From DASQWP01 sp050697555 (GTDB lineage Bacteria; Actinomycetota; Thermoleophilia; Gaiellales; Gaiellaceae), in contig JBOHAD010000057.1 in the NCBI GenBank assembly GCA_050697555.1, positions 1 through 15,327 of the forward strand: 15,327 nucleotides of DNA, in the 5' to 3' direction. The position numbers were made by a program, and so were the translations under genes. Positions 5,215 to 14,135 of this stretch are shown here, in pieces (within the stretch, counting starts at the first letter, position 1; each line of letters opens with the position of its first letter). The notes under the pieces are model-generated. The model searched no databases. It had not been told where the DNA came from and saw only the letters and a program-made list of their open reading frames with translations.

Positions 5215-6612
5215 TCGACACCCTTCGCCTCACCGCCGAGGACGCCGCCGGGCTCCTCGAGCGCAACGAAGTCTCCGGTGAGGAGCTCGCCCGGGCCTAC
5301 CTGGACGCCATCGAGCAGCGCGACGCCGAGCTGCACGCCTACCTCCACGTGGTCGGCGAACGCGGCACCGGCGTTCCGATCGCGCACAAGGACGTCATCA
5401 CGACCAAGGGCATCCCCACGACCGCCGGCTCTCGCATCCTCGAGGGCTACGTCCCCGTCTTCGACTCCACCGTCGCCTCGCGCTGCAAGGAAGCCGGGCT
5501 GCCGATCATCGGTAAGACGAACCTCGACGAGTTCGCCATGGGCTCGTCGACGGAGAACTCGGCGTACGGGCCCTCGCGCAATCCCTGGGACCCCGACCGC
5601 GTGCCGGGCGGCTCCTCCGGGGGCTCCGCCGCGGCGGTCGCGGGCGGGCTGGCGCCGTGGGCGCTCGGCTCCGACACGGGCGGCTCGATCAAGCAGCCTG
5701 CCGCCCTCTGTGGGGTCGTCGGCCTGCGGCCCACGTACGGCACCGTCTCCCGCTACGGCATCGTCGCCTTCGCCTCGAGCCTCGACCAGGTTGGCCCCAT
5801 CACCAAGACCGTCCGCGACTGCGCCCGCCTCTACGGGGTCGTCGCCGGCAAGGATCCCTGCGACTCCACGACCGTCGAGCTGCCCGAGCCCGTCGAGCTG
5901 CCCACCGACGAGCGCCTCGACGGCCTCCGCGTCGGCGTCCCGCGCGAGCTGAACGAGGCGGAGGGAATCGAGCCCGAGGTCGCCGAGAGCGTGCGGGCCG
6001 CGATCGCGCTCGCCGAGGAGCTCGGGGCCGACGTGGGGGAGACGCGCCTCCCACGCTCGGTCGACTACGGACTGTCCTGCTACTACCTCGTCGCCCCTTC
6101 TGAGGCGAGCTCGAATCTCGCCCGCTACGACGGCGTCCGCTACGGACACCGCGCGGAGACCGACGGGGACCTCACCGCCCTCTACGCCCGCACGCGCTGG
6201 GAGGGTTTCGGCGCCGAGCCGAAGCGCCGGATCATGCTCGGCACGTACGCGCTCTCGGCCGGCTACTACGAGGCGTACTACGGGCAGGCACAGAAGGTGC
6301 GCACGGTGATCAAGCAGGAGTTCACGGCCGCCTTCGAGGACTTCGACGTCCTCGTCAGCCCGACGTCGCCGACAGTCGCCTTTCGGATCGGCGAGAAGGC
6401 CGAGAGCCCGCTCGCCATGTACCTCTCGGACGTGCTCACGATTCCGCCCAACATGGCCGGCCTCCCGGGGCTCTCGATCCCCTGCGGACTCTCCGGCGGG
6501 CTTCCGGTCGGCCTCCAGCTGATCGGCCCGCAGTTCTCGGAGAACACGCTCTTCCGCGCCGGTCACGCCCTCGAGCGCGCGCTCGGCTTCGACTACGTCC
6601 CGGAGCGCCTCC

Positions 6613-6620
<8 letters not shown>
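5211..6620 (+). CDS. gatA: Asp/Glu-tRNA amidotransferase subunit A
   Basis: This is the glutaminase subunit of GatCAB, an amidase-signature enzyme that releases ammonia from glutamine. The Lys-cisSer-Ser triad is intact: K60 in PIAHKD, S135 in GGSSGGS and S159 in SDTGGSIKQP. The 75 and 24 residue spacings equal those of the family. The protein is 469 residues; the linker before the catalytic Lys (about residues 46-56) is some 19 residues shorter than in well-studied GatA proteins. The ATG at 5211 has AGGGAG seven bases upstream; a GTG seven codons earlier is less likely. Its end overlaps gatB by eight bases, giving coupled translation of the two subunits. Confidence 0.95.
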
Positions 6621-8012
<1,392 letters not shown>

Positions 8013-8016
<4 letters not shown>

Positions 8017-8384
8017 GCGCCGAGCCCGTACGCCTGCTCTTCGAGCGCATGGAGGTCCGAGACTGGGAGACCGCCGCCGCCCAGCTCCAGGAGGACGTCG
8101 TCGTCGACTGGCCCCACTCGGGCGAGCGCATCCGCGGCCGGGAGAACTTCATGGCCGTCCAGCGCAACTACCCGGAGGGGTGGCGCATCGACGTCCTGCG
8201 AGTCGTCGACGCCGGCGACGCCGTCGCCTCCGAGGTTCGCGTCGACCACGGGCAGACGAGCTTCTACTGCGCCGGCTTTTACGAGGTCCTGGACGGGCGG
8301 ATCGCGAGTGGGACCGAGTACTGGGTGACAGCCGCCTCCGAGGAGCCGCCCGCCTGGCGTGCGCGGTGGACGGAGCGTCGGTGA
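8013..8384 (+). CDS. NTF2/SnoaL-like protein
   Basis: This is a 123-residue protein with the pattern of the NTF2-like (SnoaL) cone fold: an N-terminal helix (VRLLFERMEVRDWETAAAQL), the V-V-V-D-W-P strand, then RGRENFMAVQ, and the closing strands FYEVLDGRIASGTEYWV. Members range from small-molecule isomerases to non-enzymatic binding domains, so no substrate is assigned. It begins with ATGA overlapping the gatB stop and ends with GTGA overlapping the next gene. It is therefore translated with the GatCAB operon. The link to tRNA amidation may be only operonic convenience. Confidence 0.75.
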
Positions 8385-8797
8385 AGCACGCCACCGACTA
8401 TCTCGCCTTCGAGACCCCCAACCGGCGCGACTACCTCAACATCACGCCCGACGTGGAGGACTTCGTGCGGCGCTCGGGCATCCAGCACGGGCTCTGCCTC
8501 GTGAACCCGATGCACATCACAGCAGCCGTCTACGTGAACGACGCCGAGTCCGGCCTCATCCAGGACATCGACGACTGGCTCGAGCGCCTCGCCCCGCACG
8601 AGCCGACCGGCGCGTACCGCCACAACAACGGCGAGGACAATGCCGACGCGCACCTGAAGCGGCAGCTCATGGCACACCAGGTCGTCCTCCCGATCACGGA
8701 CGGAAAGCTCGACCTCGGCCCCTGGGAGCAGGTTTTCTACGCCGAGTTCGACGGTCGCCGGCGCAAGCGTGTCGTCCTCAAGGCGATCGGCGAGTAG
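8381..8797 (+). CDS. YjbQ/UPF0047 family protein
   Basis: This 138-residue protein belongs to the UPF0047/YjbQ family. Some members have weak thiamine-phosphate synthase activity in complementation tests, but the physiological role is unsettled. The signature is clear: GLCLVNPMHITAAVYVN, the middle GEDNADAHLKRQLM, and the C-terminal DGKLDLGPWEQVFYAEFDG followed by RRRKRVV. The GTG overlaps the preceding stop (GTGA), and the N-terminus ATDYLAFETPNRRDYLNIT matches the family's first strands. It is the last gene of the gat unit. Its final 20 bases overlap the end of the convergent membrane-protein gene, so no separate terminator is visible between them. Confidence 0.9.
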   Translation: MKHATDYLAFETPNRRDYLNITPDVEDFVRRSGIQHGLCLVNPMHITAAVYVNDAESGLIQDIDDWLERLAPHEPTGAYRHNNGEDNADAHLKRQLMAHQVVLPITDGKLDLGPWEQVFYAEFDGRRRKRVVLKAIGE

Positions 8798-9410
8798 CCG
8801 GCCCCGCGACGAAGCCCGCGTACAGGAGCACGGCCGCCACGGCGACGAACACCGCCGTCTCCGCGACACCTAGGCCGGCGATGCCGCTCCCGGCCGCGGC
8901 GACCGCGACTCCGGCCAGGATGAGCCCGTTCCCGACGGGGCGCCGCCTCAGCGTTAGGAGCGCGACCCCGACCACGGCGAGCGTGCCGAGGCTGTTCCCG
9001 AGCACGGCCGCCAGCCGCACAGGGAGAAAGTCGAGATGCTCCTGCGCTTCGGGAATCGAGGAGCCGCCGACCGGGTTCGTCAGGGGCTCAGCGAGGGCGA
9101 GACCGGCCGCGAGGCCCACGTAGAGGAGCCCTAACGGCGCCGCCCAGAACCGGCCCACGAGGAGCAGAGAGCCGACGCCGAGAAGGGGGGCGGTGAGAAG
9201 GCCCCCGAAGAGGTAGTAGACGCGAAAGGTGGTGTCGTCCCAGCCTGAAGCCGCTCCCCAGGCAAGGGCGGCCGACGCCACCGCGTAGGCGAGAAGCGAC
9301 GCGGCCCACGCGCCGAGCTCGGGAGCCCGCCGGCGCCGGTAGCGGCGGGCGAGCTCGCCGGCCAGGCGCATGGCGAGCAGCGCGGCCGCAAAGGCGAGGA
9401 GCGCCTCCAC
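8778..9410 (-). CDS. Seven-helix membrane protein, hypothetical
   Basis: This is a 210-residue integral membrane protein with about seven hydrophobic helices, near residues 1-18, 35-53, 63-85, 88-105, 130-150, 156-177 and 180-200. Helices 1 and 2 are separated by an Arg-rich loop (RRYRRRR). A conserved-looking FRVYYLFGGLLTAPLLGVGS lies around helix 3. The family is not recognised. The start chosen is the GTG at 9410, five bases after a TATTTA box. The longer ATG at 9452 would place the 9419-9435 operator inside the gene and extend into the divergent gene. Divergence from the DUF4396 gene across one operator suggests shared control, perhaps a metal or sulfur response. Confidence 0.7.
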   Translation of the reverse strand: MEALLAFAAALLAMRLAGELARRYRRRRAPELGAWAASLLAYAVASAALAWGAASGWDDTTFRVYYLFGGLLTAPLLGVGSLLLVGRFWAAPLGLLYVGLAAGLALAEPLTNPVGGSSIPEAQEHLDFLPVRLAAVLGNSLGTLAVVGVALLTLRRRPVGNGLILAGVAVAAAGSGIAGLGVAETAVFVAVAAVLLYAGFVAGPATRRSP

Positions 9411-9415
9411 TTGCC

Positions 9416-9421
9416 TAAATA
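9416..9421 (-). promoter_or_regulatory. Possible -10 box TATTTA for the seven-helix protein
   Basis: On the minus strand TATTTA ends five bases before the GTG at 9410 and overlaps the left arm of the 9419-9435 inverted repeat. The spacing is slightly short for leaderless initiation. A repressor on the repeat would block this promoter. Confidence 0.4.
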
Positions 9422-9435
9422 CCCCTATGGGGTAT
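9419..9435. promoter_or_regulatory. CsoR/CstR-type operator (inverted repeat)
   Basis: ATACCCC-TAT-GGGGTAT is a perfect 7-base inverted repeat with a 3-base centre, AT-rich at both ends within very GC-rich DNA. Operators of the CsoR/CstR/RcnR/FrmR repressor family typically have TACCC...GGGTA cores, and this matches closely. It overlaps the -10 boxes of both divergent genes (TATAGT on plus, TATTTA on minus), the position expected of a repressor site. No CsoR-family gene lies in the window, so the regulator would act from elsewhere. The signal (Cu(I), other metal or reactive sulfur) cannot be told from the site. Confidence 0.65.
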
Positions 9436-9438
9436 AGT
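9433..9438 (+). promoter_or_regulatory. -10 box TATAGT for the DUF4396 gene
   Basis: TATAGT is the closest match to the TATAAT consensus among these hexamers. It begins inside the right arm of the operator and ends seven bases before the GTG at 9446, predicting a leaderless, repressible transcript. Confidence 0.6.
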
Positions 9439-9445
9439 GGACGAC

Positions 9446-9892
9446 GTGCCATCCTCGACTCTCAACCGTTTGACTCTCTCGGCGACCCTGCACTGTCTCA
9501 CGGGCTGCGCGATCGGCGAGGTGCTCGGCCTGGTCATCGGCACCGCGCTCGGCTGGAGCGACTGGGCCACGATCGCGCTGGCCGTCGGGCTCGCCTTCCT
9601 GTTCGGGTACTCGTTCACGCTGGTGCCACTCCTTCGGGGCGGGATCGCATTGGGCGCCGCGGTCGGCCTCGCCCTCGCCGCGGACACGCTCTCGATTGCC
9701 GTCATGGAGATCGTCGACAACGCGATCATCCTGGCTGTTCCGGGCGCCATGGAGGCGGGGCTCACGAGCCTCCTCTTCTGGGGCAGCCTCGCCGTCGCTC
9801 TCGCAGTCGCGTTCGTCGCCGCATTCCCGGTGAATCGGTACCTGATCGCGCGCGGGCGCGGGCACGCCGTCGTGCACGCCCACCATCACTGA
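9446..9892 (+). CDS. DUF4396 membrane protein
   Basis: This is a 148-residue DUF4396-family membrane protein with about four hydrophobic helices. Conserved-looking features are HCLTGCAIGEVLG near residues 16-28 (H16, C17 and C21 as possible metal ligands), the acidic in-membrane ADTLSIAVMEIVDN, and the C-terminal FPVNRYLIARGRGHAVVH. The tail ends HAHHH, a possible metal-binding end. The biochemical role of the family is not known to me. The GTG at 9446 is favoured over the GTG at 9437 because the latter lies within the -10 box. The CsoR-like operator on its promoter suggests induction by copper, another metal or sulfane sulfur. The downstream aminotransferase starts 23 bases after its stop. 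Confidence 0.8.
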   Translation: MPSSTLNRLTLSATLHCLTGCAIGEVLGLVIGTALGWSDWATIALAVGLAFLFGYSFTLVPLLRGGIALGAAVGLALAADTLSIAVMEIVDNAIILAVPGAMEAGLTSLLFWGSLAVALAVAFVAAFPVNRYLIARGRGHAVVHAHHH

Positions 9893-9899
9893 GAGGAGT

Positions 9900-9905
9900 T
9901 AGTCT
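9900..9905 (+). promoter_or_regulatory. Possible -10 box TAGTCT before the class V aminotransferase
   Basis: TAGTCT is ten bases before the ATG at 9916, inside a small inverted repeat (TGAGA 9890-9894, TCTCA 9903-9907). The nearby GAGGAG at 9893-9898 is 17 bases from the ATG, too far for normal ribosome loading, so a near-leaderless transcript is the simplest reading. Confidence 0.3.
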
Positions 9906-9915
9906 CAGAGCGGCG

Positions 9916-11070
9916 ATGGCGCAAAAGCGTTACCTCGTGACGCCCGGGCCGACCCCCGTGCCGCCGGAGGTGCTCGCGGCGACCGCGCGGCCGATGATCC
10001 ACCACCGCGGACCGGACTTCCGGGGGACGCTCGAGCGCGTGCTCGAGCGTCTCGCGAGCGTCTTCCGCACGGACAACGACGTGCTGCTCTTCACGGCGGC
10101 GGGGACGGCGGCGCTGGAGGGGACGGTGGCCAACCTCTGCTCGCCCGGCGACCGGGTCCTCGCCGTCTCCCACGGCTACTTCGGGGAGCGCTGGGCGGCG
10201 ATCGCGCGGGCCTACGGCTGCGACGTGGAGCTCCTCGCCTACGAGTGGGGCGAGACGCCGAGCCCGGACGAGGTCGCGGCCCGGCTGGAGGAGATCAGCG
10301 GGGCCAAGCTCGTCCTCCTCACGCACTCGGAGACGTCCACCGGCGTCGTCTCCGACGTGCAGGCGATCGCCGAGCGCATCGCGGGCTCCGGCGCGCTGAT
10401 CGCCGTCGACGCGATCTCCAGCCTCGCGGCCGTCCCGCTCGAGACTGATGGGTGGGGCATCGACGTCTGCGTGACGAGCTCGCACAAGGCGCTCATGTCT
10501 CCGCCGGGCCTCGCCTTCGCGGCGGTCTCGCCGGGGGCGCTCGACGCCGCAAGGACGGCGACCTGTCCGCGTTACTACACGGACTGGCAGCGGACGCTGG
10601 CCGCGCAGGAGAGGGGCGAGAATCCCTTCTCGCCCGCGATCTCCCTCGTCATGGGGCTCGACGTCGCGCTCGGCCTCATTCTCGAGGAGGGCCTGGAGGC
10701 CGCACAGGAGCGGCACGTGCGTCTCGGGCGTGCCTGCCGGGCGGGCGCGAAGGCCATGGGGCTCGAGCTCTTCTCGCCGGACGAGGACCGCTCCGCCGTG
10801 GTGACCGCGATCCGGACGCCCGAGGACGTGGACGGAAGCGCGATCGTCCTCTCCATGCGCGAGCGCTCCGGCGTCACGGCGATCGGCGGCCAGGGTCCGC
10901 TCAGGGGCCAGATCGTGCGGATCGGCCACATCGGCTACATCGACGTCTTCGACGTGACGACCGCGCTCGCGGCGCTCGAGCTGGCGCTCGTCGAGGCCGG
11001 CGCCGACGTCGAGCGCTCGGTTGCCGTGCGAGCCGCGCTCGACGCGTACACCGAGCCCGTCTCCGTGTGA
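9916..11070 (+). CDS. Class V PLP aminotransferase (serine/alanine-glyoxylate type), probable serine-pathway partner
   Basis: This is a 384-residue fold-type I, class V aminotransferase. It opens with the family motif LVTPGPTPVPPEV and MIHHRGPDF, has LLFTAAGTAALEG for phosphate binding, HSETSTGV, the cofactor-binding VDAISSLAA, and the Schiff-base K191 in SSHKALMSPPG. By sequence it looks like alanine- or serine-glyoxylate aminotransferases rather than classical SerC. However, it overlaps serA by four bases (GTGA), which suggests it supplies the second step of serine synthesis, phosphoserine transamination. Class V enzymes beside serA in some archaea and Thermotoga have been proposed to do this. 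Serine-glyoxylate or alanine-glyoxylate activity remains possible. Confidence 0.85.
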   Translation: MAQKRYLVTPGPTPVPPEVLAATARPMIHHRGPDFRGTLERVLERLASVFRTDNDVLLFTAAGTAALEGTVANLCSPGDRVLAVSHGYFGERWAAIARAYGCDVELLAYEWGETPSPDEVAARLEEISGAKLVLLTHSETSTGVVSDVQAIAERIAGSGALIAVDAISSLAAVPLETDGWGIDVCVTSSHKALMSPPGLAFAAVSPGALDAARTATCPRYYTDWQRTLAAQERGENPFSPAISLVMGLDVALGLILEEGLEAAQERHVRLGRACRAGAKAMGLELFSPDEDRSAVVTAIRTPEDVDGSAIVLSMRERSGVTAIGGQGPLRGQIVRIGHIGYIDVFDVTTALAALELALVEAGADVERSVAVRAALDAYTEPVSV

Positions 11071-12647
11071 GAGTTCTCGTCCGGGAGCGGATAGCGGACG
11101 CGGGAGTAGAGCTCCTCCGGGAGCGCTTCGACGTCGATGTCGACCCGGACGGCGACCTGGCGGCGACGATCGGCGACTACGACGCGATCATCGTCCGCAG
11201 CGGCACGCGCCTCACCGCCCAGTTGATCGAGCGCGCGGAGCGGCTGAAGGTGATCGGCCGGGCGGGCGTGGGGGTCGACAACGTCGACCTGGCGGCGGCA
11301 TCCAAGCGGGGCATCGTCGTGGCCAACGCACCGCAGTCGACCGTCGTCTCGGCCGCCGAGCACACGATCGGGCTCCTGCTCGCGCTCTCGCGCCAGATTC
11401 CCCAGGCGCACGCCGCGCTCAGGGAAGGACGCTGGGAGCGCTCGCGCTTCGCCGGCCTCGAGCTGGCCGACAAGACGCTCGGCCTCGCGGGCTTCGGGCG
11501 CATCGGCCAGCAGGTCGCCCGGCGGGCGCGCGGGCTCGAGATGCGCGTGGTCGCCTTCGACCCCTACGTCGCGCCCGACCGGTTCCAGGACCTCGGCGTC
11601 CGGCGGGCCGGGTCGCTCGACGAGCTCCTCGGGGCCTCGGACTTCCTCTCGCTCCACCTCGCGCTCACCGGCGAGACGCGCGGGCTCATCGGACGCGAGC
11701 AATTCGCGCGGATGAAGGAGGGAGCTCGGCTCGTGAACACGGCCCGCGGCGAGCTCGTCGACGAGGCCGCGCTGATCGAGGCGCTGACCTCCGGACAGAT
11801 CGCGGGCGCGGCGCTCGACGTCTTCTCCGAGGAGCCCTACGCGGGTCCGCTGCTCGAGCTTCCGAACGTCGTCGTCACGCCCCATCTCGCGGCCTCGACG
11901 CAGGAGGCGCAGGACCGCGCAGGGCTGATCGTCGCCGAGCAGGTGGCCGCAGCGCTCGAGGGAGGCGTGGTCACGAACGCCGTCAACATCCCGGCGGTGG
12001 GTGCGGAGGACCTGGAGCAGCTGGGGCCCTTCCTCCCGCTGGCGGCCAAGCTGGGCGCTCTCGCGCTCGAGCTGGCGGGAGGAAGCCCGGAGCGGCTCGA
12101 CTTCCGCTATCTGGGCACCCTCGCCGAGCGCGACACGAGGCTCCTCACCGTCGCGGCGCTCAACGGCGCCTTCCAGGGACGAGTGGAGGAGCAGGTCAAC
12201 TACGTGAACGCGCCGCTCGTCGCGCACGAGCGCGGCATCGAGGTGCGGGAGGAGCGGCGCCGCGTCTCGCGCGACTTCACGAGCCTCGTCGTCGTCACGG
12301 CGGTGACGCGAGAGGAGGAGCAGACCGTGGCCGGAACGACGATCGGCCGGGAGAACGAGCCGCGGCTCGTGCGCGCGCTCGGGTACGAGATCGAGATCGG
12401 GCTCGACCCGCTGATGCTCTTCGTCGTCAACGACGACCGGCCGGGGATGATCGGCCGCCTGGGAACGCTGCTCGGAGAGGCGGACGTCAACATCGCCAAC
12501 ATGGCCGTCTCCCGCAACCGGCCGCAGAAAAAGGCGCTGATGGTGCTCACGATCGACAGCCCGATCTCGCCCGAGCTCCTCGAGCGCCTGCGCGCCGAGC
12601 CGGGCTTCGTGGAGGCGCGCTTCATCGAGCTCGAGCGCAGCCCGTGA
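11067..12647 (+). CDS. serA: D-3-phosphoglycerate dehydrogenase
   Basis: This oxidises 3-phosphoglycerate to phosphohydroxypyruvate, the first step of serine synthesis. The 526 residues match the long type of SerA. The substrate-binding half has VIGRAGVGVDNVDL; the NAD Rossmann motif is GFGRIG (142-147); the catalytic R227 (NTARGELVDE), E256 (FSEEP) and H273 (TPHLAAST) are present. An intervening allosteric domain (about 300-440) and an ACT domain (about 449-526, LMLFVVNDDRPGMIG) follow. The ACT domain implies serine feedback inhibition. The GTG at 11067 overlaps the aminotransferase stop, so the two enzymes are made together. Confidence 0.96.
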   Translation: MRVLVRERIADAGVELLRERFDVDVDPDGDLAATIGDYDAIIVRSGTRLTAQLIERAERLKVIGRAGVGVDNVDLAAASKRGIVVANAPQSTVVSAAEHTIGLLLALSRQIPQAHAALREGRWERSRFAGLELADKTLGLAGFGRIGQQVARRARGLEMRVVAFDPYVAPDRFQDLGVRRAGSLDELLGASDFLSLHLALTGETRGLIGREQFARMKEGARLVNTARGELVDEAALIEALTSGQIAGAALDVFSEEPYAGPLLELPNVVVTPHLAASTQEAQDRAGLIVAEQVAAALEGGVVTNAVNIPAVGAEDLEQLGPFLPLAAKLGALALELAGGSPERLDFRYLGTLAERDTRLLTVAALNGAFQGRVEEQVNYVNAPLVAHERGIEVREERRRVSRDFTSLVVVTAVTREEEQTVAGTTIGRENEPRLVRALGYEIEIGLDPLMLFVVNDDRPGMIGRLGTLLGEADVNIANMAVSRNRPQKKALMVLTIDSPISPELLERLRAEPGFVEARFIELERSP

Positions 12648-12673
12648 CCGACGACCTCCGGGGGTGAGAGCTG

Positions 12674-13159
12674 ATGGCCGACTGGCCCGAGGCGGTCGAG
12701 CGGGTCGTCCGCGTGCTCCGCGAGGCGAAGGTGGAGGCTCGCGTGGAGGAGTTCGCGGAGGGGACGCCGACGGCGGACGACGCCGCTCGGGCGACGGGAG
12801 CGTCGCTGGCGCAGATCGTCAAGTCGCTCGTCTTCTCCTGCGACGGGCGCGCCATCGTCGTCATGGTGCCGGGCGACAGCCGGGCTGACGCGGACAAGGT
12901 CGGGCGCGCGGCCGGCTGCCTCCGCGTCAAGTCGGCAGGGCCGGACGCCGTCGCCGAGGCGACCGGCTTCCCCGCGGGCGGCGTGGCGCCCTTTCCGCTT
13001 CCGCGCATCGAGGTCGTCCTCATCGACAGGAGCCTCCTCGTCCACGAGCTCGTCTGGATCGGCGCCGGTTCCGAGCGGCACATGGCCGCGCTCGCGCCCT
13101 CCGACCTCGTCCGCCTCTCCCGCGCCCGGGCGATCGACGCCGTGGCCGGGATCCCGTGA
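12674..13159 (+). CDS. YbaK/EbsC-family aminoacyl-tRNA deacylase
   Basis: This is a 161-residue YbaK/ProX-type domain that hydrolyses mischarged tRNA in trans, typically Cys-tRNA(Pro) or Ala-tRNA(Pro). Typical features are the first block with FAEGTPTADDAARATGASL, the catalytic-type K50 in VKSLVFSCDG, the glycine-rich VMVPGDSRAD, GFPAGGVAPF (the family's G-x-P-x-G-x-x-P turn), and the late GAGSERHMAALAPSDLVRL. The ATG at 12674 follows a GGGGGTGAGAG purine tract. It lies 26 bases after serA and in the same direction, so it is probably cotranscribed. Which tRNA it clears cannot be decided from sequence; YbaK, ProX and Ybak-like subtypes are all open. Confidence 0.88.
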   Translation: MADWPEAVERVVRVLREAKVEARVEEFAEGTPTADDAARATGASLAQIVKSLVFSCDGRAIVVMVPGDSRADADKVGRAAGCLRVKSAGPDAVAEATGFPAGGVAPFPLPRIEVVLIDRSLLVHELVWIGAGSERHMAALAPSDLVRLSRARAIDAVAGIP

Positions 13160-13186
13160 TGTGATCTCCGAGTGATCGAGTAACCT
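13156..13186 (+). promoter_or_regulatory. GTGAT repeats and -10 box TAACCT before ilvE
   Basis: Three GTGAT copies start at 13156, 13161 and 13172. The last two extend to GTGATC and are spaced 11 bases, one helical turn. They sit directly upstream of TAACCT (13181-13186), which is 11 bases before the ilvE ATG. The layout would suit a regulator bound near the -35 region, but the repeats are short. Confidence 0.35.
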
Positions 13187-13197
13187 TCGAGGGGGAC

Positions 13198-14133
13198 ATG
13201 CGCGAGACCGGGAAGATCTGGATGAACGGCGAGCTCGTGGACTGGGCCGACGCGAATGTCCATGTCGCCGCCCACGGCCTCCACTACGGCTCCGGGGTCT
13301 TCGAGGGGATCCGCTGCTACGAGACCGACAACGGGCCGGCCGTCTTCCGCCTGACCGACCACCTCGTGCGGCTCCACAACTCGGCGCGGCTCCTGCACAT
13401 GGAGCTTCCGTACACGGTCGAGGAGCTGTGGCGCGCCAGCCATGAGCTCATCGGCGCCAACGGGCTCGCCGAGTGCTATCTGCGCCCGCTCGCCTTCTAC
13501 GGCTACGGCGAGCTCGGCGTCCACCCCGGCACGAACCCCGTCGACGTCTGCATTATCAGCTGGCCGTGGGGCGCCTACCTCGGCGAAGACGCGCTCGAGA
13601 GCGGCGTGCGGGCGAAGGTCTCCTCCTGGAAGCGCGTCGGCCCGAACACGATCCCGCACGTCGCCAAGGCCACCGGGATCTACCTGAACTCGATGCTCGC
13701 CGTGATCGAGGCGACGCGGGCCGGTTACGAGGAGGCGATCCTGCTCACGGACGAGGGCACGATCGCCGACGGCTCGGGTGAGAACATCTTCGTCATCACG
13801 GACGAGATCCTGGCCACGCCGGACCTCTCGGCCTCGATCCTGCCCGGGATCACGCGCCAGACGGTGATCGAGATCGCGCAGACGCTCGGCTACGCCGTGC
13901 AGGAGCGGAGGATCATCCGCTCCGAGCTCTACCTCGCGGACGAGGTCTTCATGTGCGGTACGGCCGCCGAGGTGACGCCCGTCCGCTCGGTCGACGATCA
14001 CGAGATCGGGGCGCCCGGGCCGGTGACGAAAGCGATCCAGACGGCCTACTTCGACGCCGTCCGTGGACGCGACGAGCGCTGGACCCGGTGGGGCGAGTAC
14101 GCCGAGCGCACGCCGGCGGCACCCGGCTCCTGA
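13198..14133 (+). CDS. ilvE: Branched-chain amino acid aminotransferase
   Basis: This is a 311-residue class IV (fold type IV) PLP aminotransferase, which interconverts Leu, Ile and Val with their 2-keto acids. Evidence includes GKIWMNGELVDWADANVHV, then HGLHYGSGVFEGIRCY, LRPLAFYGYGELGV, the PLP Lys K157 in HVAKATGIYLNSMLA, EAILLTDEGTIADGSGENIF and GITRQTVIEIA. It matches BCAT rather than D-amino-acid transaminase or ADC lyase, chiefly by FEGIRCY and the GENIF motif. The ATG at 13198 has GAGGGGG close upstream. It is followed two bases later by the DegT-type gene. Confidence 0.93.
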   Translation: MRETGKIWMNGELVDWADANVHVAAHGLHYGSGVFEGIRCYETDNGPAVFRLTDHLVRLHNSARLLHMELPYTVEELWRASHELIGANGLAECYLRPLAFYGYGELGVHPGTNPVDVCIISWPWGAYLGEDALESGVRAKVSSWKRVGPNTIPHVAKATGIYLNSMLAVIEATRAGYEEAILLTDEGTIADGSGENIFVITDEILATPDLSASILPGITRQTVIEIAQTLGYAVQERRIIRSELYLADEVFMCGTAAEVTPVRSVDDHEIGAPGPVTKAIQTAYFDAVRGRDERWTRWGEYAERTPAAPGS

Positions 14134-14135
14134 GC

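Noticed and set aside
9411..9452. Longer start (ATG at 9452) for the seven-helix protein
   Set aside because: It would put the inverted-repeat operator and the divergent promoter inside the gene and overlap the DUF4396 start. The GTG at 9410 fits the promoter layout better.
9890..9907. TGAGA...TCTCA inverted repeat before the class V aminotransferase as an operator
   Set aside because: The 5-base arms with an 8-base loop are too short to distinguish from chance; the left arm also overlaps the upstream stop codon.
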